Assembly (NCBI GenBank): GCA_018241765.1
Contig: JAFEDD010000019.1
Location: 76,761-140,760 of the forward strand
Direction: 5' to 3'
From: Pseudomonadota bacterium
GTDB lineage: Bacteria > Pseudomonadota > Gammaproteobacteria > Burkholderiales > Casimicrobiaceae
Length of the DNA: 64,000 nt
Position numbers and translations under genes: made by a program. Each line of letters starts with the position of its first letter. The first letter of the stretch is position 1. The notes below the pieces were generated by a model. It saw only the letters and a program-made list of their open reading frames with translations, made no database searches and was not told where the DNA came from. Of the stretch, positions 1 to 9,051 are shown piece after piece.

Positions 1-1433
1 TCAAGAACATCATCTACGTCGGCGCGCTGTCGGTGCTGCTCGATGTGGATGCTTCCGTGTTCGAGACGCTGTTCGCCGAGCAGTATCGCGGCAAGGAGCG
101 GCTGCTCGAATCGAACGTGCGCGCGCTGCACCTCGGGCGCGACTACGTGCGCGAACATCTGGCGGCGCCGATCGGGCTGCGCGTCGAGCGGCGGGATCAC
201 GTCGGCGAGCAGATCTTCGTCGACGGCAACAGTGCCATCGCGCTCGGGCTCGTCTACGGCGGCGCGACGGTGGCGGCGTGGTATCCGATCACGCCGTCGA
301 CATCGATTGCGGAAGCGTTCCAGAAATATTGCTCGAAGTACCGCGTCGATGCGGCGAGTGGGCGCCAGAACTTCGCCATCGTGCAGGCCGAGGACGAGCT
401 TGCGGCGATCGGCGTCGTCGTCGGCGCGGGCTGGAACGGCGCACGGGCGTTCACGGCCACCTCCGGCCCCGGCATTTCGCTGATGACGGAGTTCATCGGG
501 CTCGCCTATTTCGCCGAGATTCCGGTCACCATCATCGACGTGCAGCGCGGCGGCCCCTCGACCGGCATGCCGACCCGCACGCAGCAGTCCGACCTCATCT
601 CCACGGCCTACGCCTCGCACGGCGACACCAAGCATGTGCTGCTGTTCCCGCAAGACCCGCACGAGTGCTTCGAGCACGCCGCGGCGGCGCTCGATCTGGC
701 GGACCGCCTGCAGACCCCGATCTTCGTGATGACCGACCTCGACATCGGCATGAACCAGCGGTTGTGCCGACCCTTCCAGTGGGACGAGCAGCGCGACTAC
801 GATCGCGGCAAGGTGATGAGCGCGGCGGAACTCGACGCGGGACGCGAATTCGCGCGTTACAAGGATGTCGACGGCGATGGCATCCCCTGGCGCACGCTGC
901 CGGGCACCCACCCGACCAAGGGCAGCTACTTCACGCGCGGCACCACGCGCGACCCCTACGCGCGCTATTCCGAGCGCGGACCGGACTACCTCTACAACAT
1001 GGATCGGCTGCGCCGCAAGTTCAAAACGGCGGCGACGCTTGTGCCGCAGCCGGTCGAGCGTGCGGCGAAGCAAAAAACGCCTTGGGGCGTCATCTACTTT
1101 GGTTCCACATCGCCGGCGATGGCCGAGGCGCTCGACGTGCTGGAGGCGCGCGGCATCGCGGTCGACGCGATGCGGCTGCGGGCGTTCCCGTTTCCGGACT
1201 CGGTGCCGGCATTCATCGCGGCGCACGAACGGGTGTTCGTCGTCGAGCAGAACGTCGATGCGCAGATGCGCTCGATGCTGATCAACGAGCTCGAAATCGA
1301 CCCCGCGCGACTGATCAAGGTGCTGCACTGCGACGGCACGCCGATCACCGCGCGCTTCATCACCCGCACCATCGCCGAACACATCGAAGCGGCAGGCAAG
1401 GCAACGCCTGAGCGCGCCATGGAGGCCGCATGA
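1..1433 (+). CDS. korA: 2-oxoacid:ferredoxin oxidoreductase, alpha subunit (5'-partial)
   Basis: Alpha subunit, with a fused gamma-type part, of a 2-oxoacid:ferredoxin oxidoreductase, most likely the 2-oxoglutarate enzyme. It decarboxylates the 2-oxoacid to an acyl-CoA and passes the electrons to ferredoxin. The frame is already open at base 3, so the gene starts outside the window. The first ~65 visible residues look like the end of a gamma domain. The pyrimidine-binding domain follows (WYPITPSTSI near base 280, ATSGPG near base 460) and a C-terminal Rossmann-like domain ends the protein. The stop overlaps the korB start (ATGA), which indicates translational coupling. The exact substrate cannot be read from the sequence. 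Confidence 0.88.
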   Translation, partial: KNIIYVGALSVLLDVDASVFETLFAEQYRGKERLLESNVRALHLGRDYVREHLAAPIGLRVERRDHVGEQIFVDGNSAIALGLVYGGATVAAWYPITPSTSIAEAFQKYCSKYRVDAASGRQNFAIVQAEDELAAIGVVVGAGWNGARAFTATSGPGISLMTEFIGLAYFAEIPVTIIDVQRGGPSTGMPTRTQQSDLISTAYASHGDTKHVLLFPQDPHECFEHAAAALDLADRLQTPIFVMTDLDIGMNQRLCRPFQWDEQRDYDRGKVMSAAELDAGREFARYKDVDGDGIPWRTLPGTHPTKGSYFTRGTTRDPYARYSERGPDYLYNMDRLRRKFKTAATLVPQPVERAAKQKTPWGVIYFGSTSPAMAEALDVLEARGIAVDAMRLRAFPFPDSVPAFIAAHERVFVVEQNVDAQMRSMLINELEIDPARLIKVLHCDGTPITARFITRTIAEHIEAAGKATPERAMEAA

Positions 1434-2485
1434 CCTACATCGCCAAACCGAAGCTGCATCACCCGACGCTCACCCGCAACAACGTCGGCTACACGCGGCG
1501 CGACTATGAGGGGCGCATCTCCACGCTGTGCGCGGGTTGCGGCCATGATTCGATCTCCGCGGCCATCGTGCAGGCATGCTGGGAGCTCGACATCGAGCCG
1601 CACCGCGTCGCCAAGCTCTCCGGCATCGGCTGCTCCTCGAAGACGCCCGACTACTTCCTCGGCGCGTCGCACGGCTTCAACAGCGTGCACGGCCGCATGC
1701 CCTCGGTGCTGACCGGCGCCAATCTCGCCAATCGCGAGTTGCTCTATCTCGGCATCTCCGGCGATGGCGACTCCGCCTCGATCGGGCTCGGGCAGTTCGC
1801 CAACGCCATGCGGCGCGGCGTGCGCATGGCCTACATCGTCGAGAACAACGGCGTCTACGGACTGACCAAGGGGCAGTTCTCGGCCACCGCCGACCGCGGA
1901 TCGAAGAGCAAGAAGGGCGCGATCAACACCGATGCGCCGATCGATCTCGTCGGGCTCGCGCTGCAACTCGGTGCCACCTACGTCGCTCGGAGCTTCTCGG
2001 GCGACAAGGCGCAGCTGGTGCCGCTCATCAAGGGCGCGATGGAGCACGGCGGCGCCGCGTTCATCGACGTCATCAGCCCCTGCGTGACCTTCAACAACCA
2101 CGCCGGCAGCACCAAGAGCTATGACTACGTGCGCGAGCACAACGATGCCGTCAGCCGCATCGATTTCATCAGCGAGCACGAAGAGATCACCACCGACTAC
2201 GCGCCGGGCGAAGTGGTCGACGTGCGCCAGCACGATGGCAGCGTGCTGCGATTGCGCAAGCTGCATCCCGAGTACGACCCGACCGACCGTCTTGCGGCGA
2301 TGAACTACATGCACGAGCAGCAGGCGCGCGGCGAAATCGTCACCGGGCTGCTCTACGTCGACCCGCTCGCCACCGACCTGCACACGGCGTTCAACACCAC
2401 CGAGCGGCCGCTCAACACGCTCGGACGGGCGGAGCTGTGTCCTGGCGCACGCGCGCTCGACAAGATCAACGCGTCGCTGCGCTAG
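1430..2485 (+). CDS. korB: 2-oxoacid:ferredoxin oxidoreductase, beta subunit
   Basis: Thiamine-diphosphate-binding beta subunit that works with the preceding alpha subunit. It is 351 aa. The CAGCGH motif at residues 34-39 and GCSS at 67-70 are typical of the 2-oxoglutarate/2-oxoacid family. The ThDP/Mg motif GDGDSASIG at 111-119 is followed by ENN at 138-140. There is no separate ferredoxin-type delta subunit next to it, as is usual for the two-subunit KorAB type. Its start lies inside the korA stop. Assignment to the family is firm; the 2-oxoglutarate preference is inferred from the family. Confidence 0.9.
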   Translation: MTYIAKPKLHHPTLTRNNVGYTRRDYEGRISTLCAGCGHDSISAAIVQACWELDIEPHRVAKLSGIGCSSKTPDYFLGASHGFNSVHGRMPSVLTGANLANRELLYLGISGDGDSASIGLGQFANAMRRGVRMAYIVENNGVYGLTKGQFSATADRGSKSKKGAINTDAPIDLVGLALQLGATYVARSFSGDKAQLVPLIKGAMEHGGAAFIDVISPCVTFNNHAGSTKSYDYVREHNDAVSRIDFISEHEEITTDYAPGEVVDVRQHDGSVLRLRKLHPEYDPTDRLAAMNYMHEQQARGEIVTGLLYVDPLATDLHTAFNTTERPLNTLGRAELCPGARALDKINASLR

Positions 2486-2496
2486 GAGCCCACGTC

Positions 2497-2940
2497 ATGA
2501 GCAGCGAACGCACCGTCTTTCAATCGATGTCGCAGAAGCATGTGGTGAGCCTCGGCCCCACGGCCTCGGTGTGGGAGGCCGCCTGCCTGATGACCGGCGC
2601 CAATTGCGGCAGCGTGCTGATCGTCGAGCCGCCGGGCAAGTTGCTCGGCATCGTCACCGAGCGCGACCTGATGACGCGCGTGCTCGCCCGCGCCCTGGCG
2701 CCCGACAAGACGCGGGTGGCCGACGTGATGACGCGCAACCCCTACTGCGTGACGCCGGAGACGCCGGTGGCCGACGCCGTGCTGATCATGATCGAGCGCG
2801 GGTTTCGCCATCTGCCGGTCATCGGCGCCGGCGCCCGCATCCTCGGGGTGTTCTCGGTGCGCGATGCGCTGCCGCGCGAGATTGGCGCCGCGCAGAGCCT
2901 CGCCGAATTCAACGAGCAGGTGAACGACGCCCGCGGCTGA
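2497..2940 (+). CDS. CBS-domain-pair protein
   Basis: A 147-aa stand-alone Bateman module. The first CBS repeat spans about residues 8-62 and ends with GIVTERDLMTRV. The second spans about 73-130 and ends with LGVFSVRDALPRE. Such proteins bind adenine nucleotides or SAM and usually regulate a partner. The ATG at 2497 has an AGGAG eight bases upstream that overlaps the korB stop, so this start is preferred over a longer in-frame reading from inside korB. The tight spacing suggests co-transcription with korAB and a possible energy-sensing role for that enzyme (inference). Confidence 0.85.
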   Translation: MSSERTVFQSMSQKHVVSLGPTASVWEAACLMTGANCGSVLIVEPPGKLLGIVTERDLMTRVLARALAPDKTRVADVMTRNPYCVTPETPVADAVLIMIERGFRHLPVIGAGARILGVFSVRDALPREIGAAQSLAEFNEQVNDARG

Positions 2941-2986
2941 CCTTCACGGCATCGCCGGCGGGGGCGTTGCGACCAACAATGCGCTT

Positions 2987-3104
2987 CAACTTTTTGTCGA
3001 AAGGCGCATCCATGACGGGCTTGGCGCGCGATTTCGCATGAAGTCGACTTTCATCGTTTTGTTGCTGCAAGCCTGTTGTGGATGCGCCTTGCAGCAAAAA
3101 GTTG
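2987..3104. repeat. Dispersed palindromic repeat, GTCGACTTT family, copy A (full)
   Basis: Two 37-bp arms (2987-3023 and 3068-3104) form an imperfect inverted repeat around a centre containing GTCGACTTT. The arms read toward GCATCCATGACGGGCTTG on one side and its complement on the other. The element lies between convergent genes (CBS protein and mtfA). Full copies occur at 44485-44601 and 53051-53167, and half copies at 9555-9621 and 60911-60978. It has no coding capacity. Confidence 0.85.
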
Positions 3105-3153
3105 ATGCGAGATTTTGCGTGTGCGAGCACACCCGTGCGCGCGCGGCGCGGGC

Positions 3154-3957
3154 TCAGCCGAGGATGCGCCCGGCCACCGGATCGATGCAGAAATAGCGGC
3201 GCAGTTCGCCGAAATAGTCCGGGTATTCCTCACGCAGCAGTTCCGGTTCGGCGAAGAACACTTCGCAGCTCACGGCAAAGAATTCGCCGATGTCTTCGGC
3301 GGCGTAGGGGTCGATCGCGGTGTCCTCGTCGCCTTCCACTCGGTGGCGAAAGTCATCGAAGGCTGCGCCGATGGCGTGCGCGAAGGTGCGTCGCGCCTCA
3401 CCATGCAACGGCGGAATGCCGTCGACCTCGCCGTCGAGCAGGTCGATCTTGTGGGCAAACTCGTGGATGACGAGCGCCATGCCGCTGTCCTCGTAGCCTG
3501 CCTCCACGGCGGGCCACGAAAGCAGCACCGGCCCCTGCGGCAGGCTCTCGCCGAGGACCATCTCATCGGAGGTGTGCACGACGCCGGCCTCGTCCTCGTA
3601 GTCCTGCGTCGACGGAAAATCGTCGGGATGCACGACCACGTTGTCGAACCCGCCATAGTCGTGCAGCGCCTCGGTCACGCTCTCGTCGCGTCCGAGGATC
3701 AAGAGGCAGGCCTGCGCGGCGATGATGATGCGCATCAGCGGCGTCACATCGAGCGCATGCGGGCCGTCGTCGGCGCCGCTGACGATGTTCTTCTCGACCA
3801 GAAACAGCGTGCTCAATTCACGCAGCCGGGCGAGCGCTGCCGCGTCGTAATGGTCGAGGAAGGGCAGTTCGTGCAACGCCGCCTGCCATTGCGCGTCCGG
3901 AATCGCCCAATCGTCGAGGAGGCGCTTTCGACGCCTTTCCTTCAACCAAGCAAACAC
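3154..3957 (-). CDS. mtfA: MtfA-type zinc peptidase (M90 family)
   Basis: 267-aa zinc aminopeptidase-like protein. In enterobacteria MtfA interacts with the Mlc repressor of the glucose PTS; the role in other groups is unknown. The zinc motif HEFAHKID lies at about residues 165-172, with a downstream EFFAVSCEVFF segment that supplies the further acidic ligand. Length and N-terminus (FAWLKERRRKRLL) fit the family. It is cytoplasmic with no signal peptide. It is transcribed leftward after rmuC with a 15-base gap, probably in one operon. Confidence 0.9.
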   Translation of the reverse strand: MFAWLKERRRKRLLDDWAIPDAQWQAALHELPFLDHYDAAALARLRELSTLFLVEKNIVSGADDGPHALDVTPLMRIIIAAQACLLILGRDESVTEALHDYGGFDNVVVHPDDFPSTQDYEDEAGVVHTSDEMVLGESLPQGPVLLSWPAVEAGYEDSGMALVIHEFAHKIDLLDGEVDGIPPLHGEARRTFAHAIGAAFDDFRHRVEGDEDTAIDPYAAEDIGEFFAVSCEVFFAEPELLREEYPDYFGELRRYFCIDPVAGRILG

Positions 3958-3972
3958 ATCCGCGCTCCGTGC

Positions 3973-5346
3973 CTAGCCCTCACCCGAGGGTGGCGTCGCT
4001 GCGGGAGCGAGACGCGGCTCGACCGACTCCAGATCCACCGTCTTGATGCGCTCGAAGTGGCCGCTGATCTTGCGGCTGGAAATCTGCACCTGTTCGGCGT
4101 CGTCATGCGCCTGCTTGATGTGCGTCGCGAGCTTCTCCATGCGTTCCTGAAAGCGCCCGAAGTCGCCACCGAGCTTGCCGAGCTCGCTCTTCATGACGCC
4201 CAGTTGGCGGCGCATCTCGGCGTCACGGATGACCGCACGCACCGTGTGCAGCACCGCCATCAGGTTGGTGGGGGATGTGAGCCACACCCGCATCGTCTGC
4301 GCCTGGGTCACGATCTCGGGGTGATTGCCGACCACCTCGGCGAACACCGCCTCGGAGGGGATGAACATCACCGCCGAATCGGCCCCGGCGCCGGGCTGGA
4401 TGTATTTGCTCGCAATGTCCGTGATGTGCTTCTTGACGTCGGTTGCGAACTGCTTGCGCGCCGCGTTGCGCTCACTCTCCGGCAGCGTCGCGTCGATGGC
4501 GATGCGGTAGTTCGAGAGCGGAAATTTCGAGTCGATCGCCATGCGCGAGGCGCCATCGGGCATCGTCAACACGCAGTCCGCCTTTTCACGGCCCGAGCCC
4601 ACGGCAGACTGAAATGCGTAGGCACCCGGCGGCAGCGTGTCGCGCACCAGCGCTTCGAGCTGCACTTCGCCGAAAGCACCGCGCGCCGACTTGTCGGAGA
4701 GCACCTGTTGCAGGCTCACGACGTTGCTGGTCAGGCCGTCGATCTTCTTCTGCGCTTCATCGATGACGGCGAGACGCGCCATGACGTTGGTGAAGGTTTC
4801 GTTGGTCTTTCGGAACCCTTCATCGAGGCGTTCGTTGACGCGGCCGCTGATCTGCTCGAGTCGGCCATCGACCGATTTCGTCATCGCCTCGGCCTGCGCC
4901 GTGAACTGCAAACCCATGTGGCGCAGCGTGCTTTGCAGCAACTCCTGGTTGGCGCGCGTCTGCTCGGCCATCTTCAGCAGCATGCCTTCGAGCACCTCGC
5001 GCTTGAGCGCATCCTGCTGCGACGACAAGCTCTGCTGCAACACCGCCAACTGCTTCAGCGAAGCCTCGCTCTGCTGCGCGATGGAGTGCACCACCTGCAC
5101 CTGCAACGTGGCGATGACTTCGCGCGTGCCGCTGCTCGCCGTCGTCAAATCCCGCCCGACGCGCTCGCTGACCTGATGGAACATGCCCCCGACGTCGCCG
5201 ATCATCGCGCGATGCTTCGATTCGAGCTGCGCGCCGAGTTCTCCGCTCACACGGCGCACGATGTCACCGCGCTGCGTCAGCACCAGAATCACGATGATGA
5301 CGAGAAGGACGATGATGAGCGCAAGGGCTCCCTCGGTGAATGTCAT
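3973..5346 (-). CDS. rmuC: DNA recombination protein RmuC
   Basis: 457-aa RmuC family protein, known in E. coli to limit recombination at inverted repeats. It has one N-terminal membrane segment (about residues 7-24), then a long coiled-coil region (about 30-190). The conserved nuclease-like core includes GAFGEVQLEALVRD, DSKFPL and IPSEAVFAEV. The ATG at 5346 is preferred to far-upstream in-frame codons because it places the membrane anchor at the N-terminus and overlaps the stop of the upstream gene by ATGA. The C-terminal tail is Pro/Ala-rich. Confidence 0.93.
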   Translation of the reverse strand: MTFTEGALALIIVLLVIIVILVLTQRGDIVRRVSGELGAQLESKHRAMIGDVGGMFHQVSERVGRDLTTASSGTREVIATLQVQVVHSIAQQSEASLKQLAVLQQSLSSQQDALKREVLEGMLLKMAEQTRANQELLQSTLRHMGLQFTAQAEAMTKSVDGRLEQISGRVNERLDEGFRKTNETFTNVMARLAVIDEAQKKIDGLTSNVVSLQQVLSDKSARGAFGEVQLEALVRDTLPPGAYAFQSAVGSGREKADCVLTMPDGASRMAIDSKFPLSNYRIAIDATLPESERNAARKQFATDVKKHITDIASKYIQPGAGADSAVMFIPSEAVFAEVVGNHPEIVTQAQTMRVWLTSPTNLMAVLHTVRAVIRDAEMRRQLGVMKSELGKLGGDFGRFQERMEKLATHIKQAHDDAEQVQISSRKISGHFERIKTVDLESVEPRLAPAATPPSGEG

Positions 5347-6368
5347 GATGCGCCAGCACCTTCGGCAAGCAGTGCGAACGAGATGAGCCAGTGCGTGCTG
5401 ACATAGTCGCCGCCCACGATGGCTGCCTCCGCCGCGCGCCGGTGCATCGCGGCGAGCGCGCGAAAGTGTGGCGCCACCGGATGCGCCGCCGCCTCGAGCA
5501 GCGGCAACAGGCTGCGCATCGCCCACGCGCGGGAGAGGTTCAGGCCGTGGTTGTGCACCTGGCGGGCGTCGGTTTCGTTGCGCACGCACGCCGGTTGCAG
5601 CCGCGTGCAGTCGCCCTGGGCAAGCTCGGGCAAGAAGGCGTCGAACCAGCGAAGGAAATCCGCCGATGGCAACACCTTCGACATCAGGAGTGCCTCGGTG
5701 AGCGCGGGCGACAGGAAATCTTCGCCCGAAAAATCGAAGGCAAGACGATAGTCGCGATCCTCGCCAAACCACGCCCGCGCCCGGCGCTCGATCAGCGCGG
5801 AAAGCGCTGGCGCCCCCGCCGCTTGCGCGTAGTCGAGTGCCAGCAGCATCGCGAAGGCCGTGTTCGAGTGCACGCCGTGGCGCACCGGCGCGGGGGCCGT
5901 GGCCAGAAGCTGCGACAGCGCTTGCTCGATGCGTGTGGTGAGCGGGTGCAATCCGGCGTGCCAGCGCGGCGCGTGCGGGTGTTCCGAGCGCGCGAGTTCC
6001 GCGTCGAGCTTCAGCAGCCACGCCCAGCCGTAGGGGCGCTCCCAGTGCGCTGCCCCTTCGCGGTCGAAGTAGGCGGCCTCGGCTGCCGCGCGCGTCGGCT
6101 CGAACTGGCGGTCGAACCATGACGCGATGGCCTTCGCGTGTGTCGCCTTCGGCGCGAGGTTCAACAGATGCGCCAGCGACCAGTGCATGTGCACGCACGA
6201 ATGCCAGTCGTAGCTGCCGTAGAACATCGGGTGCCACGTCGATGGCGCGCAGTCGCGCAGGTCCGCTGCGGAATGCGCGAAATGCATGACGAAATTCGGG
6301 TACTCGCGACGCACATGTTCGAGGGCGGTGCGTGCGTAGACCGCGTGGACGGCGCTGATGTCGGGCAT
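5343..6368 (-). CDS. DUF2891 family protein
   Basis: 341-aa protein of the DUF2891 family, an alpha/alpha-toroid-like fold of unknown activity. Recognisable conserved segments are WHPMFYGSYDWHSCVHMHW near residue 45, WERPYGWAW near 110 and a C-terminal VGGDYVSTHWL. The histidine- and tryptophan-rich pattern resembles carbohydrate-active helical toroids, but no catalytic role is established. There is no signal peptide. The stop overlaps the rmuC start (ATGA), so it heads the mtfA-rmuC transcription unit. Confidence 0.85.
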   Translation of the reverse strand: MPDISAVHAVYARTALEHVRREYPNFVMHFAHSAADLRDCAPSTWHPMFYGSYDWHSCVHMHWSLAHLLNLAPKATHAKAIASWFDRQFEPTRAAAEAAYFDREGAAHWERPYGWAWLLKLDAELARSEHPHAPRWHAGLHPLTTRIEQALSQLLATAPAPVRHGVHSNTAFAMLLALDYAQAAGAPALSALIERRARAWFGEDRDYRLAFDFSGEDFLSPALTEALLMSKVLPSADFLRWFDAFLPELAQGDCTRLQPACVRNETDARQVHNHGLNLSRAWAMRSLLPLLEAAAHPVAPHFRALAAMHRRAAEAAIVGGDYVSTHWLISFALLAEGAGAS

Positions 6369-6577
6369 AAGCGGAAGTCTATCGACTTGCGCCTACAATT
6401 TCGTGCAACCCAGCGAGGTTGCCATCGAACGAACGTTTGCCGGCGCCTCGCTTTTTGTTGCCCGCCCGTCCGGGTGCGGCGTCGCCGATGCGACGACCGT
6501 CGAACCCGCGCTGCTTTGCGGCCGGAATGTCGTGAACCCTGCCCCGATGATCGCATCGGTGGCGTTCGAGGTGCCCC

Positions 6578-7627
6578 ATGCGTATCGAAGAAGAAGTCAA
6601 GCTCGATTTCAAGGACGTACTGTTTCGCCCCAAGCGCTCGACGCTCGGCTCTCGGGCCAAGGTGGAACTCAAACGCAGCTATCGCTACCGCCATTCCGGC
6701 CGCTCGAGCGAGAGCGTGCCGATCATCGCCGCCAACATGGATACGGTCGGCACCTTCGAAATGGCGGCCGCCCTCGCGCGGCACGACATGCACGTCGCCT
6801 TGCACAAGCATTACCGTGTCGAGGACTACGTCGCGTTTTTCCACGAAGACAACCGCGCGCGGCACCGCAACGCGTTCTATTCGCTCGGCATCACCGAGCC
6901 CGATCTCGCCAAATTCAACGCTGTGCGCGCCGCCACCGGCGATGCCATCGAATTCGTCTGCATCGATGTCGCCAATGGCTACACCGAGACGTTCCTCGAC
7001 TTCGTCAAGCGTTTCCGCGAAGCGCATCCGAACATCACGCTGATGGCCGGCAACGTCGTCACCGCCGATATCACCGAGGCGCTGATCCTCGCCGGTGCCG
7101 ACATCGTCAAGGTGGGCATCGGCCCCGGCAGCGTCTGCACGACGCGCAAGATGACCGGTGTGGGCTATCCGCAACTCTCCGCCATCATCGAGTGCGCCGA
7201 CGCCGCGCACGGCCTGGGCGGCCACATCTGCGGCGACGGTGGCTGCACGGTGCCGGGGGATGTCGCCAAGGGTTTTGGCGGCGGCGCGGACTTCATGATG
7301 CTCGGAGGCATGCTCGCCGCGCACGATGAATCGGGCGGTGAAGTCGTCGAGCGCGACGGCCGCACCTATCGGCGCTTCTACGGCATGTCGAGCGACGTGG
7401 CGATGGAGAAGTACGCTGGTGGCGTCGCCAAATACCGCGCCAGCGAGGGCAAGGAGGTTCTGCTCGAGGCGCGCGGCCCGGTCGATCACACGGCGCAGGA
7501 AATCCTGGGCGGTGTGCGCAGCACCTGCACCTACGTCGGCGCCCGTACGCTCAAGGCGCTGTCGAAGTGCACCACCTTCGTGCGCGTGACGCAGCAGATC
7601 AACGAGGTCTACGGCAGGTCGGTGTAG
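6578..7627 (+). CDS. guaC: GMP reductase
   Basis: NADPH-dependent reductive deamination of GMP to IMP in purine salvage. The 349-aa protein has the IMPDH/GMPR TIM-barrel pattern: [12 protein letters not shown] at 49-60, [10 protein letters not shown] at 181-190 with catalytic Cys187, and [14 protein letters not shown]. No CBS insert is present, and the length matches GMP reductase rather than IMP dehydrogenase. It stands alone on the + strand. Its last ~95 bases plus 15 bases of downstream sequence recur at 9718-9829 on the far side of island 1. Confidence 0.95.
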   Translation: MRIEEEVKLDFKDVLFRPKRSTLGSRAKVELKRSYRYRHSGRSSESVPIIAANMDTVGTFEMAAALARHDMHVALHKHYRVEDYVAFFHEDNRARHRNAFYSLGITEPDLAKFNAVRAATGDAIEFVCIDVANGYTETFLDFVKRFREAHPNITLMAGNVVTADITEALILAGADIVKVGIGPGSVCTTRKMTGVGYPQLSAIIECADAAHGLGGHICGDGGCTVPGDVAKGFGGGADFMMLGGMLAAHDESGGEVVERDGRTYRRFYGMSSDVAMEKYAGGVAKYRASEGKEVLLEARGPVDHTAQEILGGVRSTCTYVGARTLKALSKCTTFVRVTQQINEVYGRSV

Positions 7628-7747
7628 CGGGTTGCTCCTTCGGCGTCGGCGAGGAGGCGCTCAAGATGGTCCGATACCGTGCGCGCTCGAGGTTTCGCTT
7701 TCGCTTGTCTCGACGGTTCGACGGGGGCGAAGATCGTAACGATCCGC

Positions 7748-8010
7748 AGCAAGCGTAGCCTCGATGCAACGAAGTGGAATCGAGGTCCGCCGCCGCACGC
7801 CCACGACCGTGTCGGCGTTGCAACGCAAGCGGCGAGACACTCGACACCAAACCCAACAACCATCCCCTTTCGACAATCGCTGCCGCAAGACGGCTCCGAC
7901 TTCCCTACCATGACCAACCGCCTACGGCCATCGAGCGAATCGCCGACACGGTCAGGAGCGCGATGCAGCGGCCCTCGATTCCACTTCGTTGCATCGAGGC
8001 TACACTTGCT
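7748..8010. repeat. Inverted REP pair with conserved core, copy 1 (263 bp)
   Basis: Two REP-type palindromes point at each other: a + copy at 7755-7785 and a - copy at 7973-8003. Each has a GTAG head, the stem CCTCGAT/ATCGAGG and a 13-base loop. They enclose about 187 bp of conserved, apparently non-coding sequence. Copy 2 at 9052-9314 is the same length and differs at only a few positions. The core matches, in reverse orientation, the cores at 60346-60664 and 61042-61367. No RAYT transposase gene lies inside. The bases at 7643-7747 and 8011-8059 show nothing recognisable. Confidence 0.85.
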
Positions 8011-8089
8011 CCGTTCGATTTAACGTCGACCTTGACGGGTTCTGGTGCATTGAGGGGCTTTGACCATGAAAGTCTTTTGGAGAACACCC

Positions 8090-8773
8090 ATGAATCGTGA
8101 CCGCGTGGGTTCATTCTTTCGTCGAATATTTCGATTGGTGCCAATCGCATTGGTGTTATCAGGCATCACAGGCTGCACGGCAAACGGCTTCGTCGTTACC
8201 GGCAAGGTGATCGATGGTGAAACGGGCAAACCGATACCGAATGCGTGGGTGCATCAGGAGTGGACTGTCAGTAGGCGCATCGCGTACAACTGGAATGGTT
8301 CAACAACACGTGGCTGCGCTGACGAGCAAGTCACCAAAACCGACGCCAAAGGCAAATTTCGATTCGAAAAGCCACCGCGGCTTCATTCCAGCGTGATTTG
8401 GGAGAGTACGGGCGCCTATCTGACTCCACTGATTCCGGGCTACGAACTTGACTATGACAAGTCGAAGGATGGCGGGGAAAGCCATCAGGTGGTGGTGGTT
8501 CGTGTATCGCCAGAGCAACGGTCAGTCTGGCTGCGCAAATTGCAAATATATCTGCTGTTCACTCCCTGTCCTCCAACCGGCGCCAATTCAGTAATCGCAA
8601 AGGAAGAAATACTAAGGTCGATTGCGGCTATGAAGGTATCACCGGCAGAATTTGCGGCAGCCTTAGGTTACGTAAGCCATGGCATGGTCAGACCGACATC
8701 GAATGATCCTGCGATATCACGTCGTTGGGATTTGTACGAACAATATTTACGCGTGGTCGGAGACGAGAAATGA
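8090..8773 (+). CDS. Putative lipoprotein with carboxypeptidase-regulatory-like domain
   Basis: 227-aa predicted lipoprotein. The signal peptide is followed by the lipobox ITGC (Cys29), then VTGKVIDGETGKPIPNAWV ... KTDAKGKFRFE, the usual start and turn of a carboxypeptidase-regulatory/CnaB-like beta sandwich. The C-terminal half is not recognised. The ATG at 8090 is chosen because GGAG lies seven bases upstream and it gives a clean signal peptide; ATG at 8066 is an alternative. Codon use is visibly less G+C-rich than in guaC, suggesting transfer. The stop overlaps the next start (ATGA). Function is unknown; an envelope immunity or scaffold role is only a guess from context. Confidence 0.7.
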   Translation: MNRDRVGSFFRRIFRLVPIALVLSGITGCTANGFVVTGKVIDGETGKPIPNAWVHQEWTVSRRIAYNWNGSTTRGCADEQVTKTDAKGKFRFEKPPRLHSSVIWESTGAYLTPLIPGYELDYDKSKDGGESHQVVVVRVSPEQRSVWLRKLQIYLLFTPCPPTGANSVIAKEEILRSIAAMKVSPAEFAAALGYVSHGMVRPTSNDPAISRRWDLYEQYLRVVGDEK

Positions 8774-8984
8774 GACTATATGCGATTCGATGGCGCGGTA
8801 CCGTAGTTTGCTTGTTATTCGCGGCGCTACCGGCTGCCACATGTGCCTATGAAGTGGGCACCCACGCCAAGATCACTAATGAAGCATATAGGCGATCGTC
8901 GCTATTCGCCAGGCCGAAACTTTCCCAACTCGGATTGTTTGATTTGAACTACGTGCTTGGATTGCAGCAAGCGTAGCCTCGATG
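8770..8984 (+). pseudogene. Truncated secreted protein gene, cut by a REP
   Basis: The frame starts with an ATG overlapping the preceding stop. It encodes a signal peptide (cleavage probably after TCA near residue 26) and about 40 mature residues beginning YEVGTHAKITNEAYRRS. It then runs into a REP at 8973, where CAGCAAGCG followed by TAG supplies the last residues and the stop. The THAKIT..A...S opening resembles that of larger secreted proteins, so most of the gene appears lost. It was probably coupled to the lipoprotein gene upstream. The parent function is unknown. Confidence 0.6.
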
Positions 8985-9003
8985 CAACGAAGTGGAATCG
9001 AGG
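8973..9003 (+). repeat. Single REP (GTAG head)
   Basis: One unpaired copy of the 31-base REP, identical in sequence to the left REPs of copies 1 and 2. It sits directly at the truncation point of the secreted-protein gene. About 50 bases of unique sequence separate it from the next REP pair. Confidence 0.9.
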
Positions 9004-9051
9004 GAATCTGTCAGAAATCTGTTTGCGAGGAGCGGCCCTATTCGTCAAGAC

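Noticed and set aside
1094-2383. A long - strand frame opposite korA/korB
   Set aside because: Antisense artefact; both strands' codon bias and the recognised products support only the + strand genes.
3115-5406. A 763-codon open frame on the + strand opposite mtfA and rmuC
   Set aside because: It mirrors the codon structure of the two - strand genes in high-G+C DNA, has a His/Arg/Gln-rich product with no domain, and spans two firmly identified genes.
7679-8150. Several short frames within the REP pairs (and the same at 9000-9400 and 60365-61358)
   Set aside because: They all include translated REP sequence in different frames and have no common start; the conservation is explained by the repeat.
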